A DNA stretch of 64,000 nt from an uncultured Sphingomonas sp. (lineage in GTDB: Bacteria; Pseudomonadota; Alphaproteobacteria; Sphingomonadales; Sphingomonadaceae), in NCBI RefSeq assembly GCF_913776855.1, contig NZ_CAJYQD010000033.1, positions 1 through 64,000 of the forward strand. The letters are read 5' to 3'. Positions 56,686-64,000 of this stretch are shown one piece after another. The position numbers and the translations under genes are program-made. Under the pieces are notes generated by a model, which saw nothing but the letters and a program-made list of their open reading frames with translations, made no database searches and was not told the origin of the DNA. Numbering within the stretch: the first letter of the stretch is position 1; each line of letters opens with the position of its first letter.

Positions 56686-57225
56686 TTATGGCCGCCCCCT
56701 ATCCCCGTCGGTATCCCCCGGAACCTGCGCTGCAGGCGGGGGAACCGGCGGCGCGGTATGCCCGTCGAACAGCCGTTCCGCGCCGGGCGCGGTCGCCAGG
56801 AACCGCGCGAGCGCCTCCGGCCCGATTTCCTTTGCCACCAGTTCGGGCGTCGGTTGCTGTCCCCGCTGGCGCAGCGACTGCCATGCGCGCAGCACCTCTG
56901 CCTGCAAGGCGCGGTCGGGATCGACCGGTGCCGTCTCCAGTTCGGCTTCGGGAGCGGCGTCGTTCGATTTGATGTCGAGCAGCGGTGGCAGCTGGCTGAC
57001 CGTCGTCGACCTGCGCTCACTTCCGATGGCGCCGATGCGCGTATCGGCGGTGGGCCGCGCGATCTGCGCCATGCCCGTCCGATCGGTGCCGCCGGGCTGA
57101 TGAGCGATTTGACCTGTCGCCTCCGTCCGCCGCTGTGCCGCGCGATGGACCGCCTGCGCACAGGCGGTGGCCGCGATCGCGGTTGAGAGCAGCACCATCG
57201 GCATGATCCTGGCACGCGCGTTCAT
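56686..57225 (-). CDS. Exported protein of unknown function in the curli operon
   Basis: Not recognised. A 179-residue protein with a signal peptide (I-M-P-M-V-L-L-S-T-A-I-A-A-T-A-C-A-Q-A), then a polar region (residues 30-90) and a helical region with Q-A-E-V-L-R-A-W-Q-S-L-R-Q-R-G and P-E-L-V-A-K-E-I-G-P-E-A-L-A-R-F-L, ending in a Pro-rich tail. ATGA overlap with the curlin gene before it ties it to curli production. It does not look like CsgE. Confidence 0.66.
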   Translation of the reverse strand: MNARARIMPMVLLSTAIAATACAQAVHRAAQRRTEATGQIAHQPGGTDRTGMAQIARPTADTRIGAIGSERRSTTVSQLPPLLDIKSNDAAPEAELETAPVDPDRALQAEVLRAWQSLRQRGQQPTPELVAKEIGPEALARFLATAPGAERLFDGHTAPPVPPPAAQVPGDTDGDRGRP

Positions 57226-57788
57226 TGCGTCTGCTTCACGCTGATCTGCGCACCGCCCATCTGATCGATCGCAATTCCTAGCGCATTGCCGATCTGCGTG
57301 ACGATCGCATCGTTGCCCGCGCCCAGTTGCGATACGCTCGCCTGGTTCGTGTCGCCGATCTGGGTCAGGCTGACGCTGCTGGCGCTGCCGTCCTGCCACA
57401 GGAGTGCGACATTCGCGGCACCCTGCTGCTGAATCGTCGCGTGATGCCCGATGCCGTCGGCCATCTGGTGCAGGGTCGCCTGGTTGTCGCTGCCCTGCAT
57501 CGTCACCAGCGCGGTATTGGTATCAGTCGCCGCGCCGCCCTGATCGACCTCCAGCCGGTTGCCGCCCCCGCCCAGCCGGGCATCGAGCGAGGCCAGGTCC
57601 CTTTGCCGCGCCATCAGTCGCTGCTCTGCCCCGTCCATCACGATATCGATCGCGCCATCGGCCCCGACCTGATCGACGCGGGCTTCGTTGTTCTGGCCGC
57701 CCTGTCGAATGGTCGTGGTCGATTGCGCACCGGCGGTCGCGGGCAGCAACAGGATGGCGGCCAGGCCGACGCAGAGGTGGTTCCGCAT
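57222..57788 (-). CDS. Curlin repeat protein, CsgB-like
   Basis: A 188-residue exported protein: signal peptide (M-R-N-H-L-C-V-G-L-A-A-I-L-L-L-P-A-T-A-G-A-Q), then imperfect curlin repeats with Q-x-G-x-x-N-x-A-x-V pattern (I-R-Q-G-G-Q-N-N-E-A-R-V-D-Q; L-T-Q-I-G-D-T-N-Q-A-S-V-S-Q; L-G-A-G-N-D-A-I-V-T-Q). A non-repetitive insert at about 60-90 contains charged residues. Short length, irregular repeats and place after the long curlin suggest a minor subunit or nucleator like CsgB (inference). GGAAGGAAAG precedes the ATG at 57788. Confidence 0.8.
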   Translation of the reverse strand: MRNHLCVGLAAILLLPATAGAQSTTTIRQGGQNNEARVDQVGADGAIDIVMDGAEQRLMARQRDLASLDARLGGGGNRLEVDQGGAATDTNTALVTMQGSDNQATLHQMADGIGHHATIQQQGAANVALLWQDGSASSVSLTQIGDTNQASVSQLGAGNDAIVTQIGNALGIAIDQMGGAQISVKQTQ

Positions 57789-57811
57789 GACTTTCCTTCC
57801 AAAAAGAGAAA

Positions 57812-57850
57812 CCCGGCCCGGACGACAGGGGGATGGCATTCCGGGCCGGG
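57812..57850 (-). terminator. Intrinsic terminator between the two curlin genes
   Basis: A perfect 11-base inverted repeat (arms 57812-57822 and 57840-57850, CCCGGCCCGGA type) with a 17-base loop. On the minus strand it is followed by GTTTCTCTTTTTGG. It begins 7 bases after the stop of the long curlin gene and ends before the CsgB-like ribosome-binding site. This would lower expression of downstream genes relative to the major curlin. Confidence 0.78.
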
Positions 57851-57856
57851 CCCCGC

Positions 57857-59287
57857 TCACTGCACCACGGTCGCCAGGTTCGACGATCCGCTCTGCAGGA
57901 CGGTGGAGATGTCGTTGTTCGACGTCTGGGTCACGAAGGCGGCGTTGCCGGTGCCGCTCTGGTTGACGCTCGACGCGTTGCCCGAACCCGACTGGATCAC
58001 CAGCGCATACTGGCCGGTGCCCGCCTGGGTCACGACGGAATCATTGTCGTCGCCATATTGGCCGACGCCGGCATAGCTGCCCGATCCAGTCTGCAGGATC
58101 GACGAGTCGTTGTCGTCGCCGGTCTGGACGTTGACCGCGACATGGTTGTCGCCGTCCTGGTCGATCGACGACATGCCGTCGTCGCCGCTCTGATAGATGG
58201 CGGCCGAGTAATTCTCGGTCGGCGGGCTGTCTTCGCGCTGGATGATGCGCGCGGTGTTGCGATTACCGGTCTGCCGGGCAAGGGCGTCGCTATCCTCGCC
58301 GCGCTGTTCGATCGTCGCATCGTTGTTGTTGCCCGACAGCTGCCAGACATAGGCGACCGAGCGGTTGCCATAGTTGCGGATCAGCGCGTCACCGTTGTTG
58401 CCGTTCTGCAGCACTTCGGCATAGCCCGAATTGGCGCGCTGATAGACGTCGGAGTTGTTGTCGTCGCCCGCCTGACTGACATAAGCCGCGGAGTTGACGG
58501 GACGAACCCCGCCGGGAGCGGTCTGGTTGACCAGCGACGTATTGTCGTCACCCGACTGGCGCACGGTGGCCAGCACGTTGGTGCCGCCCTGGATCACGTC
58601 CGACATGTTGCCGTCGCCCGACTGGCCGACATCGGCCATGTCCGCCACGCCGCTCTGCATCACGGTCGAACCGTTCTGCACGCCCGACTGTGCCACGGTG
58701 GCGGTGTCGGTATCGCCCAGCTGCGCGACGGTGCTGTCATTCTGCCGGCCGGGCTGGGTCACAATCGCACTGTGATGGCCGGCGCCGGCCTGGGTGATGC
58801 TGCTCGAATTGCCCCAGCTCGAATCGCTGAGTGCCGCGGTGGCATCGCCCTGCGACACGCTCGCGCTGTTGTTGCTGCTGAACTGGTCGATCGACGAGCT
58901 GTTCTCGTCATCGACCTGCGTCACATAGGCGGCGTTGGCGTTGCCCGCCTGGTTGATGGTCGACGCGTTCGGATTGAAGCTGAGCGTCGTGGTCTGCGAC
59001 ACGCGGGCGAGGTTGTCGCTGCCGGTCTGGTCGATGGTCGAATCGCTTGCCGGGGGGATCGACCCGCCCGAGAAGTTGGAGCCGTCGTCCTGTTGGCGGA
59101 CATCGGCGTTGTTGCGTGCGCCCGACTGGTTGACGACCGATGCGGCACCGGCACCCGACCCCAGCTGGTTGACGTTCGCGGTGTTGCTGGTGTTCGATTG
59201 CGTCACGCTGCTGGTCGATTGGGCCATGGCGCCCGACGAGATGGTGAGAGCGAGCGCCGAGGCGGCGCCGAGCAGGATGGTTTTCAC
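57857..59287 (-). CDS. Very long curlin repeat protein, CsgA-like major subunit
   Basis: A 476-residue exported amyloid subunit. Signal peptide K-T-I-L-L-G-A-A-S-A-L-A-L-T-I-S-S-G-A-M-A-Q, then about 37 short strand-loop units of about 11 residues ending in Gln (for example S-G-S-G-N-A-S-S-V-N-Q and S-G-T-G-N-A-A-F-V-T-Q), i.e. roughly 18 E. coli-type repeats against five in E. coli CsgA. The units are rich in Asp, Asn, Ser and Gly and almost free of Lys. The GTG at 59287 has GGAGAGAAGAC before it; the longer open frame upstream is Arg-rich shadow. It ends with the repeat itself (L-A-T-V-V-Q). It is secreted by CsgG and anchored by CsgF encoded next door. Confidence 0.87.
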   Translation of the reverse strand: MKTILLGAASALALTISSGAMAQSTSSVTQSNTSNTANVNQLGSGAGAASVVNQSGARNNADVRQQDDGSNFSGGSIPPASDSTIDQTGSDNLARVSQTTTLSFNPNASTINQAGNANAAYVTQVDDENSSSIDQFSSNNSASVSQGDATAALSDSSWGNSSSITQAGAGHHSAIVTQPGRQNDSTVAQLGDTDTATVAQSGVQNGSTVMQSGVADMADVGQSGDGNMSDVIQGGTNVLATVRQSGDDNTSLVNQTAPGGVRPVNSAAYVSQAGDDNNSDVYQRANSGYAEVLQNGNNGDALIRNYGNRSVAYVWQLSGNNNDATIEQRGEDSDALARQTGNRNTARIIQREDSPPTENYSAAIYQSGDDGMSSIDQDGDNHVAVNVQTGDDNDSSILQTGSGSYAGVGQYGDDNDSVVTQAGTGQYALVIQSGSGNASSVNQSGTGNAAFVTQTSNNDISTVLQSGSSNLATVVQ

Positions 59288-59581
59288 GTCTTCTCTCCCG
59301 TTTTTTGCGGGCGTCGATGATCGCCGCCCTGTTCTGTGCCGGATCGACGAACCGTCGCGCCTCCGGCGTTGCGCGACCGACGGGACATCGCGGGAGCAAG
59401 GCGTGGCGAACCGCATGACGGGGCTTGCAGCCGAAGCGGCAAGCGCGCATGTTGTCCGGGTGAGCCTGGTCTCACGCCAGCTCGGTTCCCGTAACCGAAC
59501 TGATCCGGACCCGCCGGTGTCGAGACGCCAATCCTTAGCGCCGACGGGTCCGTCGATTTCTCCGGCATCTTGGCCGGTCAG
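59288..59581. promoter_or_regulatory. csgG-csgA intergenic region with hairpins
   Basis: 294 bases between the csgG stop and the CsgA-like start. TCGGTT-CCCGT-AACCGA (59482-59498) is a 6-base stem, and a bulged GAGCCTGG/CCAGCTC dyad lies just to its left (59463-59484 region). No gene is supported. It probably holds a separate csgA promoter, because the major subunit needs its own strong transcription; no clear -35/-10 pair is seen. Confidence 0.4.
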
Positions 59582-60661
59582 CTACATGTTCTTCCTGGTC
59601 TCCGCCGCCGGCTCGGCGTTGCCACTGGGAATAGAAGGTGCCGGCGGCGAAGATCTCTGTATGGGCAACAGCATGGGCCGGGGTGCCGCGTTGGCGGCGA
59701 CGCGCGCGGCCCCGGTGCGCTGCGCGACTATTTGCGCGCTGGTGCAGGACCCGTCGACCGGCCGCCCTCCTGGCCCGTTGGGCAGTAGGACCTTGTCGGC
59801 GGCGATATTGTCGCGCCCGGCATAATAACGCCGCAGCACCCCCTGGGCATAGTCGGGCGTCGTGTTCAGGCACCACAGGTTCATCGTCGCGCCTTCGACG
59901 ATCAGCCCATAGACCGCCGTCTCGATCGCCGATTGCAGCGCCAGCGCATCGGGTTCGTTATAGGCGATCCCCGCCTCCAGCTCGAGCAGGTCCTTGAACG
60001 CGACATAGCGAAAGGCGTTGGCATTGATGCCGACCGACGCGATCGACTTACGCACGCTGATGTTGGTCAGCACTTCCCCGGTCCGAACGCTGATCGCGCG
60101 CAGGTAGATGGTGACGGTATCCTCGCGATACTGCGTGCTGCCGCCAATGCCTAGGAACCGTGCGCCCGAACCGCCCGACTTGGTGTTGCTGTCATAACCG
60201 ATAATCCCCCCTTCCAGCAGCACGCCCGCGAACAACAGCGGCGGCAGCGCCTGGGGATTGACCTTCTTCTCGCCCAGATAGGCCGCGCGCATCTCGCGGA
60301 TCACCGCCCGTTCGCGCAGCAGGTTGTCGAGCTTCTCGCGCTCGATCACCGTGAACCAACGATTGTTGCCGGCTTCCTGCAACGCCTTGATAAGGATCGA
60401 GGTCGACCCCTGCGTCACCGCGCGCGACAGCGTCTGGACATTGTCGCTCGTCTTGAACTGCCCCGTCTGGTCGACGAAGTTATAGACCGCGACCGACACC
60501 CGCTCGCCCGCCGGGGGGAGGAGGCCCAGCTGCTTCGTCGCGGGCGTCGGCCGGGTCGCCTGGGCCGGCTCCCACACCGCCTGGTTATGCACGGCGCAAC
60601 CGCCGGTCGACCAGGCCAGCGCCGCCAGCGCCAGACCCCGCGTCATCCTGCCCCGGCGCAT
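59582..60661 (-). CDS. csgG: Curli secretion channel CsgG
   Basis: Outer-membrane lipoprotein that forms the nonameric curli export pore. The 359 residues start with a lipoprotein leader (L-A-L-A-A-L-A-W-S-T-G-G-C, lipobox Cys near residue 22). CsgG features: V-S-V-A-V-Y-N-F-V-D-Q-T-G-Q-F, L-I-K-A-L-Q-E-A-G-N-N-R-W-F-T-V-I-E-R-E, G-I-I-G-Y-D-S-N-T-K-S-G-G, and the channel loop Q-Y-R-E-D-T-V-T-I-Y-L. A C-terminal extension of about 80 residues rich in Pro, Ser and Ala goes beyond E. coli CsgG. The start codon shares one base with the csgF stop. Confidence 0.94.
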   Translation of the reverse strand: MRRGRMTRGLALAALAWSTGGCAVHNQAVWEPAQATRPTPATKQLGLLPPAGERVSVAVYNFVDQTGQFKTSDNVQTLSRAVTQGSTSILIKALQEAGNNRWFTVIEREKLDNLLRERAVIREMRAAYLGEKKVNPQALPPLLFAGVLLEGGIIGYDSNTKSGGSGARFLGIGGSTQYREDTVTIYLRAISVRTGEVLTNISVRKSIASVGINANAFRYVAFKDLLELEAGIAYNEPDALALQSAIETAVYGLIVEGATMNLWCLNTTPDYAQGVLRRYYAGRDNIAADKVLLPNGPGGRPVDGSCTSAQIVAQRTGAARVAANAAPRPMLLPIQRSSPPAPSIPSGNAEPAAETRKNM

Positions 60662-61086
60662 CAGAAGTCACCCCCGGTCAGCAGCGGCACGACGATCTCG
60701 GTCACGCTGCCATCCGACAGGTTGGTGATCGTCAGCGTCACCGAATCCAGTCCGCGAACGAACGAAATCTCCTGATCGCCGAACTTGATGAGGCCGCTGT
60801 CTTTCGCGTTTTCACCAAATATCAAATTGGTAATTTGGGTCGACAGCGACGACAGCAACCGACTTTGCAGCGTCCGGACGAACTGGTCTGCCGGACTATT
60901 TTTGGAATCGCTTGCCGGGTCCTTGTACTTGTTCTGGGCAGAGGCGATCCCGAGGAGGTGTGCCGAGTTGAACGGGCTTCCTCCGAAAGACGGGTTGATC
61001 GGCGTGTAAACGATATCAGAGGCGCGGGCAGGCGGAATTGCAAAAAAAGCGCCAGCCACAGCTGCCGATATGATCAGCCTAGTCAT
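60661..61086 (-). CDS. csgF: Curli assembly protein CsgF
   Basis: Secreted accessory protein that binds CsgG and helps anchor the nucleator at the surface. The 141 residues have a signal peptide (M-T-R-L-I-I-S-A-A-V-A-G-A-F-F-A) and the CsgF core I-V-Y-T-P-I-N-P-S-F-G-G-S-P-F-N-S-A-H-L-L, whose N-P-S-F-G-G segment is the CsgG-binding constriction peptide. It ends V-P-L-L-T-G-G-D-F. The ATG at 61086 is chosen by the leader; an upstream open extension is non-coding. First gene of the csgFG transcript. Confidence 0.93.
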   Translation of the reverse strand: MTRLIISAAVAGAFFAIPPARASDIVYTPINPSFGGSPFNSAHLLGIASAQNKYKDPASDSKNSPADQFVRTLQSRLLSSLSTQITNLIFGENAKDSGLIKFGDQEISFVRGLDSVTLTITNLSDGSVTEIVVPLLTGGDF

Positions 61087-61154
61087 ACAGCCTCCCCATG
61101 TCGGTGGAGGTCGTCGAGGGACGAACACCACCCCAGTAGATCCGTTTTTTATAA

Positions 61155-61168
61155 GCAGGACATCCTGC
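61155..61168. promoter_or_regulatory. Dyad upstream of csgF
   Basis: GCAGGA-CA-TCCTGC, a 6-base perfect inverted repeat 69 bases before the csgF ATG. The surrounding region (61087-61369) is much lower in GC than average, as expected of a promoter. The dyad is a candidate operator for the curli regulator. Confidence 0.4.
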
Positions 61169-61369
61169 GGATCGTTGGGAAGTATTTACCGCGAATTAAC
61201 GATTCGTCATATGCGTAGGATTACCTAGCTATTGATTAGTGTCCCATCTTGACGCTGTTACCGACAAATCGCGCATATTGCTGAAGAGGGGGCAGCGACA
61301 CCGGACCGGGGACGACAAAAAGCCGTCCACGCCAGGGATAGCGGGGTGACGGCGGGCCGCCCAGGACCG

Positions 61370-62704
61370 TCAGTTCGCCTTTGGTCCGCCCGGATTCGCG
61401 AATGTCTGCGCCAGCCCGTGGTACAGCTTGTCGCGACAGATCCATTGGCTGGCGAAGTCGGCGATGAACGCGGTCGCGAACATCGGCAGCATCAGCCCGC
61501 GACTCGCCGTCGTTTCAGACAGGATGATGACGGCGGTCAGCGGCGCACGCACGACGCCCGCGAAATAGGCGACCATGCCCAGGATGACGACGGCGCTGGC
61601 CGGTTCATCCGGAAAGACCTCGCGCAACAGGTTGCCGACCCCTGCCCCGACTGCCAGCGATGGTGCGAAGATGCCGCCGGGCAACCCTGCGATCGCCGTG
61701 GCAGCGGTCGCGACAAGCTTTGCCGGTCCGAACCAGAGCGGCGCATCGACACCGACGATCATCGCCCGCGCCGCCGAATAGCCCGTCCCCCAGGTCAGCC
61801 CGGTCGAAACCCCCAGCACCGCGACAATGCCACCACAGATGCCCGCGAACCACACCGGCCGCGCGCGTGCCCATGACGTCACGCGGTTGCGCCCGGTCGC
61901 CATCGCCAGCAGCAGGCGGGAAAACAGCCCCCCCGACATCCCGCCCAGGATACCGGCGACGGGCACGACGATCAGCGCCGACGACAGCGGCATATGCGCG
62001 CCGATTGCTCCAAAATAGATATAATCGCCCTGCACCGACTGGGCGACCATGCCGGCGATGACGATCGCCGCCAGCACGAGCAACGTGACACGTTGTTCAT
62101 AGGCGGACGCAAGTTCCTCGATCGCGAACAACAGGCCTGCCAGCGGCGTATTGAACGCCGCGGCCACGCCGGCCGCCCCACCCGCGATCAGGACCCCGCC
62201 GCGCAATGGCACCCGCATGACCCGGTGGGTGGCACCCATGATTGCGGCGGCAAGCTGTACCGTCGGCCCCTCGCGGCCGACCGAGGCACCGCCCAGCACG
62301 GCACCGACCGTCAGCGCCGCCTTGGCCGCAACGGTCCGGATGGAGATCAGCGTTGCGGTTGCCGCGTTCGGATCGGCCTGTGCGGCAATGACCTGCGGAA
62401 TGCCCGATCCACGCGACAGGGGGGCGTAGCGACGGGTCAACCACACCAACAGCATGAACGTTAGCGGTGTCGTCAGGAGCGCCCACCAGCGAGCGGCACG
62501 GGCATAACGGCTGAAGACATCGCCTGCCCAATCCGACGCCTCGGCGAACAGCGTCGCGACGATGCCCACCACGATCGCACCGGCCAGGATCGCGGTACGG
62601 GTGCGGAACTGCACCGACTGCGGTCCACTGGTCCGGAGCAGCGCACGGAAGCGCGACGGGGTCCAGCGTCTCGTAACCCTGAACCTTTCGAAAAAAGGTG
62701 CCAT
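61370..62704 (-). CDS. ClC-family chloride/proton antiporter
   Basis: A 444-residue membrane protein of the ClC family. Ion-pathway motifs: G-S-G-I-P near residue 98, G-R-E-G-P-T-V-Q near 143 (gating Glu), and G-L-P-G-G-I-F-A-P-S-L near 340. The internal proton glutamate equivalent to E203 of E. coli ClcA is present in F-A-I-E-E-L. So exchange rather than channel activity is expected. About a dozen hydrophobic helices. It stands alone, leftward, opposite to the downstream rightward genes. Confidence 0.9.
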   Translation of the reverse strand: MAPFFERFRVTRRWTPSRFRALLRTSGPQSVQFRTRTAILAGAIVVGIVATLFAEASDWAGDVFSRYARAARWWALLTTPLTFMLLVWLTRRYAPLSRGSGIPQVIAAQADPNAATATLISIRTVAAKAALTVGAVLGGASVGREGPTVQLAAAIMGATHRVMRVPLRGGVLIAGGAAGVAAAFNTPLAGLLFAIEELASAYEQRVTLLVLAAIVIAGMVAQSVQGDYIYFGAIGAHMPLSSALIVVPVAGILGGMSGGLFSRLLLAMATGRNRVTSWARARPVWFAGICGGIVAVLGVSTGLTWGTGYSAARAMIVGVDAPLWFGPAKLVATAATAIAGLPGGIFAPSLAVGAGVGNLLREVFPDEPASAVVILGMVAYFAGVVRAPLTAVIILSETTASRGLMLPMFATAFIADFASQWICRDKLYHGLAQTFANPGGPKAN

Positions 62705-62756
62705 GGACAGCCCTTACGTCCATTGGCCGGTAGCGTCACCCTGGACGAGCGACCCG

Positions 62757-63122
62757 ATGACAGATCGTCAGCCATGCGCTAGACACCGCGTCGTGAGCCG
62801 AATGCTGCGCCTGTTCCTGATGCTGATGGTGTCATCGCTGGTGATGACAGCGGCGATCCATGCGCGTGAGATTCCGGGACCGGTTACGATCGAATGCAGC
62901 GGTGCGGTGCATAACGAGGGTGACGCCGACCAGTCGCAGGGCGATATGGATCAGGCGCTTCCGCACCATCACGGCACCTGCCACGGATCATCGCTGGATC
63001 TGCCGGCGAGTGGCACGCTGACCTCGATCGCCGGCACGGACGGTCTGCAGCCCTTTCCTGCCCCTGCCAGCGCGTTCGCATCGCGACTGGTCGACCCTGC
63101 GCTGAGGCCCCCGGCCGCCTGA
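62757..63122 (+). CDS. Small exported His-containing protein before a CzcC-like gene
   Basis: A 121-residue protein of unknown function; M-L-R-L-F-L-M-L-M-V-S-S-L-V-M-T-A-A-I-H-A looks like a signal peptide, so the real start may be the GTG at 62793 or ATG at 62802. The mature part has C-S-G-A-V-H-N and L-P-H-H-H-G-T-C-H-G-S, a possible metal-binding cluster. Its place 57 bases before a CzcC-like gene resembles small CzcI-type proteins at heavy-metal efflux operons. The role is a guess. Confidence 0.65.
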   Translation: MTDRQPCARHRVVSRMLRLFLMLMVSSLVMTAAIHAREIPGPVTIECSGAVHNEGDADQSQGDMDQALPHHHGTCHGSSLDLPASGTLTSIAGTDGLQPFPAPASAFASRLVDPALRPPAA

Positions 63123-63179
63123 CGACACCCGCTGGCCGGCAATCGCCGGCCCGACATGTTCTGTCAGGATCGATATCCC

Positions 63180-64000
63180 ATGAAAAATATGCTCGCGGCC
63201 ATGCTGGTCGTGGCGTCGTGCGCATCGATGGCGCAGGCGCAGCAGGGGGCGTTGCCGAAGGCGGCCAACCCGTCCGAAACTCCATCTACGCCATGGCCGC
63301 ATCCCGGTTTCTCGCTCGATCAGGCGGTAGCTGCCGCCGGCGGTTCCGCGCCCGCGATCGATGCCGCCGCGGCGTCGACCGAAGCAGCACAGGCAGCCCG
63401 GACCGTAGCCGGACTCCGGCCGAATCCCGTCGTCCAGGGGCAGGTCGAGAATATCGTCGGTTCCGGTCCGTATCAGGGCCTACGAAGTGCCGAGACGACG
63501 ATCGGAGTCGCGATCCCGATCGAGCTTGGCGGCAAGCGCGGTGCGCGCATCGGTGTTGCCGATGCGCAGATAGCGCGCGCCCAGCTTCAGAGCGCGATCG
63601 TCGCCGCCAATATCCGCGCGCAGGTCACGCAACTGTACATCGCGGCGGTCGCCGCCGAACGACGCCTGCTGGCGGCGCAGGACCAGGCGCGGATCGCGGC
63701 TGAGGTACTGCGCGCGGCGGGCGTCCGGGTACAGGCAGGACGGGCATCGCCGCTCGAACAGCAACGCGCGGATGTCGCCCGCGTCAACGCCGACGCCATG
63801 GTCGAACGCCTTACCCGGCTCGCCGGAGCCGCACGCGAGAACCTCGCACGGCGCATCGGCTCCCCGATCAAGGGCAGGTTGGATACCGGCTTGCTCGACC
63901 GGCTGCCACCGGCGACCTTCGGTCCGGCAGTACCAGCACGGGCCGCCGGGACGCTTGCGCTTGCAGCGGCCGATGCCGATCTTGCCATCGCGGACGCCGG
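63180..64000 (+). CDS. CzcC-like outer-membrane efflux protein (TolC family), cut by window edge
   Basis: 273 codons are visible. Signal peptide M-K-N-M-L-A-A-M-L-V-V-A-S-C-A-S-M-A-Q-A, a linker, then TolC-family helices: R-T-V-A-G-L-R-P-N-P-V-V-Q-G-Q, I-P-I-E-L-G-G-K-R-G-A-R-I, V-A-A-E-R-R-L-L-A-A-Q, R-A-S-P-L-E-Q-Q-R-A-D-V-A-R-V. The L-R-P-N-P and L-G-G-K-R motifs are typical of CzcC/CusC-type metal efflux partners. CzcB and CzcA are expected beyond base 64000. A GGCCGGC-AATC-GCCGGCC hairpin (63134-63151) separates it from the small upstream gene. Confidence 0.87.
   Translation, partial: MKNMLAAMLVVASCASMAQAQQGALPKAANPSETPSTPWPHPGFSLDQAVAAAGGSAPAIDAAAASTEAAQAARTVAGLRPNPVVQGQVENIVGSGPYQGLRSAETTIGVAIPIELGGKRGARIGVADAQIARAQLQSAIVAANIRAQVTQLYIAAVAAERRLLAAQDQARIAAEVLRAAGVRVQAGRASPLEQQRADVARVNADAMVERLTRLAGAARENLARRIGSPIKGRLDTGLLDRLPPATFGPAVPARAAGTLALAAADADLAIADA

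Overview
The window looks like chromosome of a sphingomonad (Alphaproteobacteria, Sphingomonas or a close relative). The evidence is the very high GC with strong G/C third-position bias, the dusB-ntrB-ntrC-ntrY-ntrX-hfq-hflX order, a fused ispDF, a tandem two-domain Hfq, a DUF2066-hda-ppk1-ppx cluster, GTG/TTG starts coupled to upstream stops by 4-base overlaps, and intergenic palindromes of the ATCCCCGC/GCGGGGAT type. No phage, insertion sequence, CRISPR array or rRNA was found. One tRNA, tRNA-Ser(UGA), is present.

Left third (1-33.8 kb) is core genome. purN (cut by the left edge) and purM are divergent from DUF2066-hda-ppk1-ppx. Then come an I78-family inhibitor lipoprotein, rnd, aspS, a beta carbonic anhydrase, lipA, a COQ10/RatA-like gene, pncC, a small secreted protein and ispDF. 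dusB opens the nitrogen-regulatory run ntrBC-ntrYX, followed by the double-domain hfq and hflX. A long leftward operon (mltB, SPOR protein, D,D-carboxypeptidase, tmk, holB, metG, tatD, an MBL hydrolase, a TIGR02281-type aspartic protease, probably mazG) has almost every junction overlapping by 4 bases.

Middle (34-53.9 kb) is accessory metabolism: a LysR/aldo-keto reductase pair with a candidate operator between them; a renalase-like FAD protein; a PadR-controlled membrane protein and serine hydrolase; a three-gene secreted sugar-oxidation cassette (DUF1080, GMC oxidoreductase, Tat-exported small subunit); an L-lactate operon lldP-lldR-lldD plus a DcaP porin, with two TGGT-N3-ACCA operators flanking a good promoter; a second GMC oxidoreductase whose partner is an alpha/beta hydrolase fused to a small-subunit-like domain; and a secreted HIUase-like protein followed by a puuE-type gene interrupted by an in-frame TAG.

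Right part (53.9-64 kb) is surface biology: a FixJ/FixL pair whose sensor keeps the FixL haem-pocket residues, next to a curli locus on the same strand (csgF, csgG, a very long CsgA-like curlin, a second curlin, an unknown secreted protein, a CsgH-like protein). An intrinsic-terminator-like hairpin separates the two curlins. No csgE or csgD is visible. A ClC-type chloride/proton antiporter, a small His-containing exported protein and the start of a CzcC-like efflux protein end the window.

Strongest leads: the hydrolase/small-subunit fusion beside an Fe-S-type GMC enzyme, the haem-FixL/curli adjacency with the terminator inside the curlin operon, the double Hfq, the twin lactate operators and the interrupted puuE. 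Functional statements are inferences from motifs read by eye; no database search was run.
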